Shown here: one piece after another, positions 12,497 through 24,660 of the stretch
Layout of the letters: each line of letters starts with the position of its first letter
Numbering within the stretch: position 1 is the stretch's first letter
DNA from: Cryptomeria japonica
Lineage: Eukaryota > Streptophyta > Pinopsida > Cupressales > Cupressaceae
NCBI RefSeq assembly: GCF_030272615.1
Contig: NC_081411.1
Location: 184,799,449 to 184,863,448 of the forward strand
Reading direction: 5' to 3'
DNA: 64,000 bases
Translations under genes and position numbers: made by a program
The notes under the pieces: generated by a model
Told to the model about the DNA's origin: nothing
Database searches by the model: none
Seen by the model: only the letters and a program-made list of their open reading frames with translations

Positions 12497-12686
12497 CTTG
12501 TTACTCTTCTAAATTTGAATGTGTATATTTTGTTGTTGCCAATGTTTACAATCAAATACTATGATCCATCACTAGGGAAAGAGAGAAAGTATGAGAGCTC
12601 TATTTCCTTGGTGATGGATCATAGTGTTTGATTTGAAACGTTGGTAACAACAAAATCTACACAATCAAATCCAGAAGGGTAACAAG
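12497..12686. mobile_element. Foldback MITE (190 bp)
   Basis: The two halves are reverse complements with about one mismatch in five. The left arm starts CTTGTTACTCTTCTAAATTT and the right arm, read on the minus strand, starts CTTGTTACCCTTCTGGATTT. Both arms include tatgatccatcac around 12559-12575 and 12610-12625, separated by a short loop (gagagaaagtatgagagctc). There is no ORF. A right-arm-like relative occurs at 62112-62200 inside the ankyrin gene intron. I cannot assign the superfamily, and no clean target duplication is visible. Confidence 0.85.
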
Positions 12687-12839
12687 AAAATGATATTAAT
12701 ATATCATATTTATCCTTAAATATAGAGTATGCAATATAGGACGTGTTAAATAAAAAGGTTGTAGTCGGTATCTATGTTAAGTTAAACAAGAGTTCCAAAA
12801 TAATGATTTAAATATGTAAATTAAAATTAAGAAAATGAA

Positions 12840-13530
12840 GGATATTTATTAGTTTTTTTGTGGTAATAGAGGAGCATCATATACCTTTAAATGAAAATTT
12901 GAGAAAAAAATTAGGTGGAGGATTCAAACACATCCCATTGATCTTGTGGCTCGTGCACAAAAAAGAAATTATCAAAATACCCCACCCTAGCGATGGAGTA
13001 ATAATAACAATCTAATTGTCGTTTATATGCCAATCTCTCCACTATCTAGATGATGACAAGAAACAGCTCCAATTATGAGAGTAGTTGTGCTAGAAAGACA
13101 TAGGAAGTAGAATGGTTTCAATATTCCAATTCAAATGGACTCCTCATAGCCTAAGTTTTTCTTCCTTTGTGATTGAGGAGATCTCACAAATGTTGGAGTT
13201 CCTATGCGACCTCATCAAATTATGCTTGAATTTGTATGTACAATAAAGAGATAAGACCAATCTTCTCATAAATAAAAAGATAATAATAATCTTCAACATT
13301 AAAATTGTACCATTTCAATTCATCCATAAATGAGGTAAAATCAAATTTTAAATTAGAAATGCTAAATTGTAGAAAAACATGTATGGGACTAGGTTGAGCA
13401 ATCCTTTAGATAAATAAGTCTAGGTGGAAGGGTGGGTAAACACCACAAATCCATTTCCAAGAATCTTGGTTGTGAGGGCACACCAAAAAATATTTTTAAA
13501 CTTGATTCTATTGAAAGATGGGTATGTATG
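12840..13530. repeat. Diverged dispersed repeat, copy 2
   Basis: Same-orientation relative of 20-640, sharing cataggaagtaga, gtagaaaaacatgta and ataagtctaggtgg. After about 13530 the two copies diverge completely. There is no coding content. Confidence 0.7.
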
Positions 13531-14144
13531 ATAAGAAATCCACTATGTGTTTGTCTCTCTTTTAGTTACAATCAATGACAAACTAAGAACTAGAGAAAAT
13601 GAGAATTTTTTTGCCCAAGTTTAGGCTTCTAGATCCTATTGAATCTAATAGATAAACTACAAGAGAAAGAGATTAATCATTCCCATTTGTAAACTTTCTG
13701 TGATCTTGAGAGGTAAACAAGTTTGTGCAACAGCAAAACATGTAATAAACTTGATTTCAAAAGATAAAGGACAATTTTAGATCCACCAAAATATTTTTTA
13801 GCTAAGCCATATTGGTGTTTCCAACTAATTATCTTGAAATTCTAATGAAATAGCCTATTTGAATCAACAGATCCTTGGGTCAGTGTCCAACAAGTGAAAT
13901 TCAGTCACAAGACTAAAATCTCCTCAAATTCTAACTCTACTACACCAAGGGGTCACCCCATACAATATTTTAAGATCTTATACATATTATATATACAATA
14001 TCATATTATACATATTCTACACCCAAATTTTAAACAAAAGTAGCATGTACGCGTTGTTTTAGCTTTATTACCGCATACAGACTTCTTATAGCATAGGTAC
14101 CCTGTACACGCTTTTGACTATTTAGGCTTGGAAATAGGCCTAGA
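13531..14144. other. Non-coding stretch, nothing recognised
   Basis: Unique AT-rich DNA to the left of the tandem duplication. It does not resemble the LTR-like spacer found between the two duplicated units. Confidence 0.5.
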
Positions 14145-15002
14145 TGATAAATCTATGGGTTGGAAGTTTGATTTCCCTCTATTTCTTTCCTTTTTGATGT
14201 GTTTTATTTTATCAACTTGGTTTCTCAACTTTGTCATGATCAGGTTTACACTTCATCAAGTGGGTATTTCTAAAATTACCAACATATTTTCACCCATCTT
14301 CTGAGCTTTCTAACCATATAATTTTTTAAAAAATTTGAACATCAATAACATATTTATTGAATCTCTTTTACCAGTGTCTTCATAGTTCTCACAGACGTAC
14401 GTGTACCATTTTTTAAATAACTTTTGATATACTTATCCAAATTTAAAAAACTTAATATATTATTGTAGTGCACTTGACTCTTTAAAATTTAAAACAAATG
14501 TATTTTTCAATTTTTTTAGTGCAAGTTATGCTTTGCGCACGAATAGGTACCTAATTTTCAAGATGTGCTCGATTGGAAAAATCATAAAAAAAAAATACAC
14601 AATAAATTTATTACAAAAAAATACACAACTTCTAGTGCTCACTCTTAACTATCTTTTTGCTAAAGGATTTGTCAAAATACTAAATCTAACTATGACTTTT
14701 TTGATGTGCACGTCAAATACTATGTTATGTTTTTATAAAAAAAATCGGGGTCTATTTTTTGTGCGCAAAGGATTTGACCCCCTTAAGCTTATCCAATTTT
14801 AAAAATATTTAGTAGTCTAGAAACTAAATTGAGAGTACTATAATATTTGTTCTTTGATTATCTTCATATCTTGAGTGGACGACTTTCAAATTTTGCCTCC
14901 AAGTTTAGGCTCACTTGATTTAAAAAAAAAGTGTCCATTTATACCCCCTTTTTTACCAGGATCTTTCTGCACTTACCCAAAACCATAATCTAATGTGTAC
15001 TT

Positions 15003-15428
15003 TCATCGCATGTCATCCTTGTAAGTGCCTTGGTAGAAATGTACACAAAATTTGGAAGCCTACAAAAGGCGCTAGAATTGTTTGACAAAATGCATAAAAA
15101 AGAAGCAGTCTCATGGAATGCAATGATTTCATGATGTGCGCAAAATTGATTCTTTGGAAATGCCTTAGAATCTTGCAAACAATTGACAACTATGAAGACA
15201 TCTTCAATTTTAGGACCAGATTCTCTAGAAATGTCTTCTACCATTTCCAATTTCCATTTCCTTTGTGTCATCTTGCAAGGTCAAAGACAATTCGCCTCTC
15301 TACACAATTACTTCTTTATAAATGTATCGAAAACAAGTCCCTGCCTCCTCCACACCAATAATGATGTAGAAGATCTATCTAATGTCGATCTCAAAATACG
15401 TTGTCATGTCCTTCATATTGAGATCTAA
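15003..15428 (+). pseudogene. PPR (pentatricopeptide repeat) pseudogene fragment
   Basis: One plus-strand frame reads a PLS-type PPR segment: ALVEMYTKFGSLQKALELFD, then KMHKKEAVSWNAMIS, a stop, CAQN, another stop, then FFGNALESCKQL and a degraded following repeat. In plants such proteins bind organellar RNA for editing or processing. Only about 140 codons remain, with two internal stops and no start or organelle-targeting segment, so this is a relic. The same stops occur in the second copy at 26441, so it was already dead before the duplication. Confidence 0.85.
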
Positions 15429-18181
15429 TTTTTATTTATTATAAACAGATTGAAGCAATGATGGGGTTCACCTAGTTTGCTTAACACTTCACCTAGTTGG
15501 TGTTGCTCAATTCCACCAACTCACCAGGCCTAGTTGCTCTCTAGACCTCCAAGTCCTTCTCAATCTCTTCTAGGGCTTAACTCTTTACCTTTTTAAGGTG
15601 TTTTGTTTAGGTGTTTTGGCTAGGAACCCTACCAATTCATAGTGCTTCCCATGTGCTCAATTAGGGCTTCTTGGCTTCCAATTGTCAAGTTGACCTCCTA
15701 TCATTGTGAGATGATGCAGAGGTTTGGAGGTGTCTTATTTCATGTTTTGAATGAATATAGGGTCCATTTTAGGTTTGCAACCATTAAGTTTCTTACCGAT
15801 TTTTTTAGGGCTTGAGTGAAAACAATCCAAAAGACCCCCTAGCAAGTTTGGTTTTCCTTCAGTGGCTCATTTTTTGGGGTTTGGATTCTTATTCCACCAT
15901 ACAATATGCTAACCCCAAAATGAGGGTTTTGAAGGGTTTTCTAGGCCTTTAGCCAACAGTGAATGGTCAAGTTAGGGTTTGAGCATCAAATGACCTTGTC
16001 AAGGCTTCCCCTTGCATTGGCAACTCTATCCCAACTCCTTGGAACCCTCCAAGAACTTATTAAGTGATTTTCCATTCACCTCTACACTTGGCACTTCATT
16101 TTCACCTTATTTCCTCTAGCTGGGTTGCTCCTGGACTCGCCTAGAACAAGGTGACAGTCACATTGAAACTCTTCTCCAGCATTTGCCCCTACACATGTAC
16201 ATTGTCCAAGTGTTTTCCCTTCATGTCCCAACAAGACGTAATGGCAGCACGTGTGGAGTTCATGGGGCAACCATTTTCATATAAAACTGTTATATACAAG
16301 CCAAAAATGGTTGTTTGCAAACTAAAGCAAGAAAACACTAATGGACAATATCTACAAAGCTTGAAATGGAAACAACAGTACTATAACACACTAGTGAAAC
16401 TCAATCCATTGTTGGATCCATGGATTCAATCCATTTTCAATTACAAAATGAGTAAAATCAAGCCAAAATGCTACCAACTAGTCTGAAAATGAGTAGTTTC
16501 AGATTGTTGAACTTACATAACACATTCTCCAACCTTGGTAACCATGAAAGAGAGGGTACTTATAGCTTTCCCACTTTGGGAGTCTTCCTAGGGTGTTGGA
16601 CAATCCATAACTCCATCTCTAACCAATTCAGAACAAAAGTTGTCATGACAACTTTTTGCAACTTTGCAATTTTGCACTTTTTGGTCTTCTCAACCTATAA
16701 GACCTATTCTAAGTCATCACAAATGACTTTTCAAATATTTTTAAGAATAATTTAACCCTCCCTAATGCCTATACCAAGTTTTGACATCTTTGACCATCGA
16801 GAAGGTTAATTACCTACTCAAACCCACTATTTATGCAAAAAAGCAAACCTAAGAAGAATGAAATCAACCTAGGCCTACATTGATTCAAAACACTAAACCT
16901 TGGACCCTCCAGGAGTCCTTATTCACTATTGACTTCGCTAGGGTCAATACAAGCCAAAATAAAAAAAACTAGATAGTCTAAGTCTTAGGTGCTTCTGCAC
17001 CAAGCAACCATTGTAGGAAGATTGGTTTGGGTTTGGCTCATCTTTTGAAACAATGCCATCCAAAAATACACTGAAAATAGATAGTCCAGGCTAGAAGATT
17101 CTGGAATAGATAGTCTTAGCCTAAAAGGACTCTGAGATAGATGGGTGCCAAACAAAAGAAATTCCAATCAAACTTTTAGATAAATTATTATGCTAGAATG
17201 AAGTAGTCAAATGCTACTATTTTAGAGAGAATTGAATGGATATTTGTGGTTAGAACATTTCAAAAACAATAATAATTTACACAAAACTGTAAGATGGGAT
17301 GTGAAAATTTTGTTTTCCATTCCAACACAATCCAATTGAAAAACAAAGAACTTAAAAACTTTATTTCAACTCAATTAAAATCTACATGTATATCATCTTA
17401 AGAGAGAGAAGGCTTCGAAAAATTGTATAAATTGGTAATCAAAATCAACTTGCTTTACAATCATGTTGTAACGCTACAACAGTAATCTTAGAAGGATATT
17501 CATATAGCAATTCAAAAAGATAAATTTGGCCTAATTGCAAGCATATGCACTTAAAATTAGGTCTTGCAGAGCAATTTACTTAAAAAAATTGACCGAACTG
17601 ATACTAGATAGCATTTAATTTGATGAACTAGGAGGTATAAGTGTATCTAAATGCTTTGTCATTGTGAACTTAGGGAATGAACTTTCTTGACACATACGTG
17701 CTCTTTCTAGAATATCTCCTTTTGATGTGTGTCTACCTATTAATAAATAGACTCACCTGTCTTTGATTCTTCCCTACTATCTTTTGTTGAAAGTGTTCCT
17801 TATTTGAAATAGATGGGCTGATTTTTCGAATCAAGGGTCCATATTTCATTGAGGGACGTGAAAGACTGTTGCAACACCCACAACCATCCGATCATTTATC
17901 TTGGAATTTTATATTTTGCCGTTCATGATTTTTTTCCTACCATTTGTTCACCTGTTGACCGTCACTATTTTTCCCTTCTCTTCTAGTATATTTGCTTATG
18001 CCACATGTGGAATTGATATCTGTTGATTGGATCGAAATGTATTGATGATGATGGGTAGTCTTCGTTGTAGCTTGGGTAAAATGCATATGAGATTGGGAGA
18101 TTATTCAAGCAAAAGGAGACCAGCTTGAAATCATAGCCTCCATTTTAAAAGCTAACTTTAACCCCCCCCACAAAAAAAACT
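15429..18181. other. Non-coding, probably old retroelement sequence
   Basis: No supported gene. ORFs such as 16151-16486 and 16468-16755 are kept in the second unit simply because the whole unit is duplicated; their translations show no domain. Recurrent phrases (ggcctagttgctct, gggtttgagcatcaaatgacc) have the look of degraded LTR or internal retroelement DNA, but I cannot define ends. Confidence 0.4.
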
Positions 18182-18500
18182 AATAGCTCTTTTTAAAAAA
18201 TTTTTATGAAGGTCTAGACCTACGAGCATGACAGCCTAGCAAGGGCATGAAGCCCACGAGCTGCCAGTTCAACAAGGACTTTCACAAAGTAATTTTTGCC
18301 ACCCTATAGGCTGAACCTCTTCGGCTAAGAGCCAAGGAGTTAGGGGTATCCATTCCGCCAAATTCGCCCAAGGCACGATCCTAGTCTCATCCCTTATAAT
18401 GTCAGAGCCTTGCACTCAGCAAGACTTGATCTTGGTGGGCTCATTTGGAGCCATTCAACTTCACAAAAAGACCAAGGGCCCATTGACAATAGCTCTTTTT
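18182..18500 (-). mobile_element. SINE-like insertion with 13-bp target duplications
   Basis: The 13-mer aatagctcttttt occurs at 18182-18194 and 18488-18500, flanking about 293 bp. On the minus strand the inserted DNA ends in an A/T-rich tail and the duplicate reads AAAAAGAGCTATT, as expected for target-primed insertion. The body is GC-richer than its surroundings. A GAGGTTCAGCC box resembling a pol III B box lies near 18305-18320, but no convincing A box was found. The same element sits in unit 2 (29675-29993). Confidence 0.65.
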
Positions 18501-18519
18501 TGGATGTACCTTAATATTA

Positions 18520-18790
18520 TAATATATTATTTCAAAAGAATTCTTTCTTAAAGATTTTTTTAAAGATTATTTTGTGATGTATTGTATTAGCTTTTATATC
18601 AATTATTTTATTATATATATTTAGTTTTAAAAAAATTATATTATAATTATATTATTATAAGATTATAAATTATATATTTAAAAATATTTATTATTTAACT
18701 ATATATATATATAATTAGTATATAAAATATTTATGTTTTATCTTATTTAAATTATTGTATAAGAAATCTAATATTTTAACTAATCTTTTA
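18520..18790. repeat. AT-rich low-complexity tract
   Basis: Almost pure A/T with tatata runs; unit 2 has a shortened version at about 30005-30260. Confidence 0.8.
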
Positions 18791-19039
18791 GAGAGATAAA
18801 ATGATAAGGGTGAAAGGTGACAAATTAGGTAGGAGGCAAGAAGGGAGGGACCAAAAATTGTTACTTACCCCAAATAATGTAAGCCATTAAAACTTATTTG
18901 TCCAAACACTAGCCAAGTGAATTGTTTAAACTATTAAGAAGCATTAAGATTAAGAAATCAATTTGATTGTTCTTAGATTTAAGGTTATTTAGTTTACATG
19001 GCAATTCTTTTAGGTTCATCAATAAACATATGAGAACCT

Positions 19040-19205
19040 TCAATCTCTCTATCTCTATCTCTTTATATATCACTTATTATCTCTATCTTCCTCTTTCCAC
19101 CTCCTCCTCTCTCTTCCCCCTCTATATATCCCTCTTTCTATACCTATCTCTCTCACTCTTCCCCCTTCTTTTTATCCCTCTTTCTGTCTCTCTCCCTATT
19201 ACAAA
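19040..19205. repeat. Pyrimidine-rich (CT) low-complexity tract
   Basis: Repeated tctctatct, cctctt and tctctccc elements. It is rearranged in unit 2 at 30480-30660. The ORF across it (18967-19215) is a translation of simple sequence. Confidence 0.8.
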
Positions 19206-19816
19206 CATAACATAAGCCCATTGATAATGAATCTATATGATTTTTATGATTTAGAGGTTTTTTTTCAATCATATTTGAATCTCTTTACTTCTCCATTGAT
19301 ACCTTTGTTGTACAAACAACATCATTTGCTAAATGATCTATCAATTGCTTTTATGTAGGTACTCCATAAAGATATGCAAAATAATATCTATTTTGTTATC
19401 TATCTTCCTATTGTTCGACGTACGCATTGCTAAATTTACAATGTCCGCGCTGTCAAATCGAGAAAAGGGGGAAAAAGTTCAGAAAACAAATTAAACGAAA
19501 ATACACATTTGAAGTCCACAAGGAGGAAAAAATTTAAAGAAAACAAATCAAACGGAAAAACCATGTCCTGCACCGAAGAAGAATTCAGTGAGAAGAGCCA
19601 TGACTCTTTGCTTTGTAATTCCCGATGCTCGGAAGACTAACTCTACGCTCATGGCATTGTTGACTGGACTCGCTTTCGGCTTTGATGAGCATGTGCACGG
19701 TTAGATTATTATCATTTTTCTCTCTGTTTTGTAGACTAAAACTTTCAAGCTCTTTTGAAAAATTGCGGTTGTTAAATAAGCATAAGTGCATATTTTCCAA
19801 ATTTCTGCAACATGCT

Positions 19817-20330
19817 TTAACATGCATTTTCAACGAATCCATTTTGCTCATAAATCATGGCAGTCGAAAAGAACATATTTCTTTTAGGCATTCTGTCAAA
19901 CATTTCGCGTGCCTTCGCTATGCTTTTACATTTTGTAGTTATGTCTCCCAGGGCAGTAGTAACCATAACATCTAACATAGATTCCCCTTTTATTATGCTT
20001 TGATGAATGTCCATGCATTGTTTTCCCTTTCATTATGCTTTGATGAATGTCCATACACTGTTCCAAAGCTCCGAATTTGGCACAAGCAGGAAGGATGCTT
20101 GGAAACATTGCTGAGTCGGACTCTACACCTGCTAAATTTAATTTGTTTGAATGCTTTCAAATTCTTTTCAACAAATTCATTTACTGCATTTCCTGCAATC
20201 ATTGCAGTTCAGGAGGACATATATCTTTGAGGCATTTAGTCAAATAGTTCACGTGCCTTGTCTATGCTTCCCTATTTGCAGACATGTCAAATGCATTTTA
20301 TTTTCTAAAACCTTTCAACCTATCATCCCC
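19817..20330 (-). pseudogene. PPR pseudogene, minus strand
   Basis: Minus-strand reading across three frames gives successive PPR elements: a degraded SIDKARELFD-like helix near 20290, MIAGNAVNEFVEK (20202), FPSILPACAKFGALEQCMDI (20108), HQSIIKGE (20014), then TTALGDITTKCKSIAKAREM and FDRMPKRN, ending ENGFVENAC-like near 19820. Several frameshifts separate the blocks. A local repeat duplicates about 41 bp (ttattatgctttgatgaatgtccat), so the DIHQSI motif occurs twice. The style, with GALEQ...DIHQSI, resembles PLS-class PPRs common in conifers (inference). Non-functional. Confidence 0.85.
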
Positions 20331-20339
20331 AAGTTTCTG

Positions 20340-22999
20340 GGTTAGTGACGGCAGGGGATGGAGATGCATCTCTGAGAAAGGATTTTTTGTTTGAAGACAG
20401 TTATTGAATTGTTTTTTTTTATTGAAAAGAATTTCAAACATTCATACAATAATATTGGTAGGTTTTTATTATAGATGTTAGAACATCTTTATGAACATGG
20501 TAATTGAATATGGATTATGGTGTTCGTTTTATATATCGGTGTGTATTCAGATATGGGGTTTAATATTCAAGCCTTCAAAACTGCATGTTTTGCTGTCAAA
20601 TTCTGTCAAACTTATTAATAAAGAAAAATTCTTAAGTAAAAAGATAACTGATTATATTTCAATTGACCTCAAAAGGGATAAAGATGGATTTGCTCTATGA
20701 GTTCTCTTTGACATATTTTTGTATTATGAAAATGGCATTTTCTATTGAATATGATTTAATTCTTATTCAGCAGTGCAATGACTATTGTTAGAAATTAGTG
20801 TTTAACATATGTTATTGAATAATAAATAATAACATAAATGATTATGTAGAGATAAGCTTCTAGGTAGTTGTTAGGTGGTTCAAAATGTGTTAAAATGAAT
20901 GATTGAATTGTTTGTTTGATCTTTTGCTCTTTGTTTCTTTATTTCATTATGACATCAGAGAAGATGTCCCATGAAACCTCTTTGACCTTCCATTCATTCA
21001 TCTTTCCTCCAAAGTGGTGGATACAACAACCAAACAATGTAGACTATGTGCAACAATTATTGATGTCCATCCACTATTCTCGCATTTAGTCGACAAAGGT
21101 ATAGTGCAAACCATTGAAAAATCTGTAACATCCATCATCCATTTGCATTTCTATTTCTTTCTATTGTATTCATTATTTTCACAGTTTTCACTTCATTCTG
21201 TTCATGTTCATATTCATATTCAATATATATATTCGTGATAGGACAAGTGCAGCCACCCAAGAAGGATCTACACCATCTATGTCTTTATATACATACTAAT
21301 ATTTTCCATGGAAGATGAGCCCAAGCAGTGGCGTGATAAGAAGAGGCATTTAAGTTATTTCTAGCCATTATCATTATCAGTTCCAGCTATAACATTTATA
21401 TTAGTTTGGACAATTATGCAACTGAGTTTGCAAATACAGAGTGGCATTCATACAAGGTGCTTTGAAATACCTTCAACATTGGACGCTATCAGCGAAGAGC
21501 AATAGAAAATGGATCTGAAAAAAGGTGAAGAAGATTCGATGGTAATCCGGTCGCGGTGTGATGGATTTTATTCCCAAATAAAACAGAAATCAATGTTTCG
21601 ATATCAGTTCTTGGAGTTAAACTCTCAATAAAACACAAAATGTACAATGTACAAACAGTTGGCAATATAAATAAGACACAAAACACAGAGATGGCTGGAG
21701 ACAAATTACACTTTTCTAATAATCATAAAATGATATTTACAAAGTACTTCATACTTAGATTTCAATCAAAACATGTATAGCAATCTGGAGCTGCAATTGA
21801 TCACTAACTCCTAAAACTATCTGGAGCTGTGCTGAACTCTTTGTTCTTCTGTTTGTCTGGAGTTACATGCTGATTCCTTCTTTCATCTGGAGCCGGCTAC
21901 TGTTGCACTGCGCTCTCTGTTCTTCATTCACTAAATTCGTTGCTGTTGCAACAATCCTCTCTTAGAACTGTTGTTCAGAAAATTCTAACTATTTGTTGCA
22001 ACAACATTCTCCTTTTTGTCTGTTGCTGTCCTTAACAGAAAACTTACCTCTTATTTTCAAAATTTAGATTCAAGCTTACCTACCTTGGTTAACTTCTTTG
22101 CCAAATATGTTGAACAGCGCCGCCTTTGTGAGGTAGTTGCTGGCGGGCTCAGGGACAATGAACTTTTAATATGGTGGTCGAGGTGCAGCATATGTGTAAA
22201 GAGCAGATTGTTGTTTGTGTTACAATCAGAGTTATTTAAGCAATTATCAAGATCAGTAAGGCCTCTTGTGATAGCCGACTGCATGGAGTGAAACCAATAT
22301 AGGATAATGGAGATAATCATAATGGTCGATAAGTGAGTCCTGCATGATCTAGGAAAGATTGGTCATCTAAACAAAAAGAGATGGTTGGAAATGTTAAGAA
22401 AGGCAAAGACAATCTGATAATGGAATAATTTCCAAGTGATGAACAATGATTAAACAACTACTTTATACATTGATAAGTAAAAAATATGTTGATATAACTT
22501 CGGAAGTGACAAAGACATTCAATGATATTAATATTTGCTGACAAAAAATATAGTCAGCATGATAAGTATTCAAAATCATCGGGATGGAAGAATGAGTTTG
22601 GATGCAAGGAGATTCGAAATTTTTTATTAAAAAGGGGTAAACTTTCATCAGTAACTTAGACAATACAGGCTCGCCCTGAGTGCAATTAGGATAAAATTGT
22701 TATCTTTATTAGTAAAGGTTAGTTATTTTTCTGGTTAGTTGTAAGCTGGTTTTGGGTAGTGTAAAAGGCGGAAATAGGATTCATAAGTTTATGCATGTAA
22801 ATTAAAATCAAATCTATTTTCGGTAATTGTTTTTGGAAGGTGAATGAAATCAATTGGCTCAACCTAGAATCTGATGGGAAAGAGGTTCAGTAATTGTTTT
22901 TGGAAGGTGAATGAAATCAATTGGCTCAACCTAGAATTTGATGGGAAAAGGGTTGAGTATAAGGTGAATTTAATACTCCTTGAATTGAGTTGAAAATGA
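20340..22999. other. Non-coding stretch, no gene recognised
   Basis: ORFs at 20491-20700, 21014-21238, 21489-21704 and 22016-22291 recur in unit 2 with frame-changing or truncating differences and show no protein family signature. A block at 21790-22000 repeats ctggagctg and ctggagt motifs. This may be retroelement DNA, but no ends can be set. Confidence 0.4.
22823..22965. repeat. 71-bp local tandem duplication specific to unit 1
   Basis: The segment cagtaattgtttttggaagg through cctagaatctgatggg is present twice here, but only once in unit 2 at 34345-34410. It therefore arose in unit 1 after the large duplication, or was lost from unit 2. Confidence 0.85.
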
Positions 23000-24146
23000 T
23001 CAATTGAAATGAGGTAAATTGAATGCAAGAACTAGGGTTGATAATGCATAATTGACAATGATAAACATGCACAGGCAGTTTAAGAATTGATATGCAGACA
23101 TGAAGCATAGATATGGAAACGGGAAGGTAAGAGGAACCCGTGGTTGAAATCTAGAATCAGAAATCTGGTTTAGATATGCTAGGTGTTCTTGTCCTAAACT
23201 GTCAAACATAGAAATGTGAAATAGTTTCAAAATCAGGATGTTGTTTTGAGTATCTCCCTGAAAATTCGTCAAAAAAGAATCAGACACTAATGCTAGGTGA
23301 CCTTAACCCAATGGTTTAACTTCTACAAAATCAAGTTCTATGCGCCTTTGTTTGCTCTTCTCAAATCCATAATTGTTGTCTTTAGATCTTGTCACCTGCA
23401 AACACAAAAAGGAAAAATGTTGTTGGGTTGATAGGGGTTTGCCTAGGTCAAACCTTAGGTTTGGAATTAACCCTATAATGAATTAAAATAAAATGGAAAG
23501 AATGCCTTGATAAGGTAGAAGCTAGATCTAAAATTGAAATGCTGAATTGGAATGTTATACCTTTATGAATCTTGCATTGAAGTCTTCATGAAAAGGTTGT
23601 TGTTGTCATGTAGGAATGTATGGATTTCTTCATAAGAACTTGATCATGAATGCTATCTTGAATGCTTGAAATCTGAATACTTGACTTCTCCTTCACTACT
23701 CTAATGATGCTTAATTACTTGCTCACTTGAATTCAAAAAGTGTAATTGAAAACTTGTGGAGGGATAATTGAGAGGTGTTTCAAATGAGGGGGTAAGACTT
23801 TCTTTTATACCTCACCCACAAAATGTGTTTTAAATTACAAAGAAGGCTGACATGGGAAATATATTCTTGCCCAAATTTTATGACCATTAAAGGGTCCAAA
23901 ATTGGGCTCATTTACTCTAGACAAGGGCGATAGGCACCTCTAACTAGGAGGTTAAGGGTGTTAGGTGCCCACGACTAGTCCATTAGGGCTAAATCAAAGA
24001 CCAAAGATTGGAGAAGAAAATGAGGATTGAAGATATGATGTTGATGTGAGCATAATCAAGCAAAATCAAGGCATGGAAGGAAGAAACTCCAAAGTGAGTC
24101 CCAAGTGAGTGTAAAATTATATAAGGATACAATTTACGATGCTACA
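23000..24146 (-). mobile_element. LTR (3' LTR, minus strand) with adjacent polypurine tract
   Basis: On the minus strand the LTR starts TGTAGCATCGTAAATTG at 24146, directly preceded by the purine-rich AAAGTGGGGACTAAA (24147-24163 complement), a textbook polypurine tract. A TATA-like ggtataaaag lies near 23810. The other end is not resolved. Internal element sequence continues to the right until the unit ends at 24659. Related LTRs: 641, 35603, 42452 and 48753. Confidence 0.75.
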
Positions 24147-24660
24147 TTTAGTCCCCACTTTACTAGGATTATGAACCTACGCTCATAAGCTCGCTAAAGT
24201 ACACAATAACATTGAAATTAATTTCATCAAGCTATTAAAAATGTAAGAAATAGGTGAATCCCCAGGGGATTTAATCAATCTAATATCAAGATAAAAAAAA
24301 GCAACACATGAAGAAAAAAGAGAAAAAAGAGGATATGACTTTCCTAGTGTAGTAAGGCTATGCTTACTATGAGTCATGTTGGGAAAAAAACATTGACCTA
24401 CAAATTGGTGTATCAAGATTACAAAACAAATCCTTAGTTTGCAAAGTAATCTAAATAAAGATCGATTTCAAAATGGGGACTGCAATGTGCACCAAACATG
24501 TCATGGTGTGTGATTGAAGTGTACAAGCCAATTCTTGTGGTGTGAAAGTGTAGCAAAGAGAAAAGTGTATGCCTCCAATGTTAAAGTGATTGCATACATC
24601 TACCAAGAGCACTTTCTCTTAAGTAGCATACATACATCCAAAAGGCAAGCACACAACAAT

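Larger units (their letters stand above)
14145..24659. repeat. 10.5 kb tandem segmental duplication, unit 1
   Basis: Aligns end to end with 25585-36117 in the same orientation, offset about 11440. By eye most 60-base lines differ at only a few positions. The left edge is gataaatctatgggttgga (14145) versus gacaaatctatgggttgga (25585). The right edge is aagcacacaacaa (24659 versus about 36117). Unit-specific differences include a 71-bp local duplication near 22820-22950 here and a roughly 60-bp stretch at 27238-27300 that is absent here. Contents: PPR pseudogenes, SINE-like insertion, pyrimidine tract and an LTR. Confidence 0.95.

Noticed and set aside
16151-16755. ORFs preserved between the two large repeat units
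   Set aside because: Preservation reflects recent duplication of the whole unit. Non-coding neighbours are equally similar, and no domain is seen.
20491-20700. 69-codon ORF identical in both units
   Set aside because: The surrounding non-coding DNA is equally identical, and the peptide has no recognisable family.
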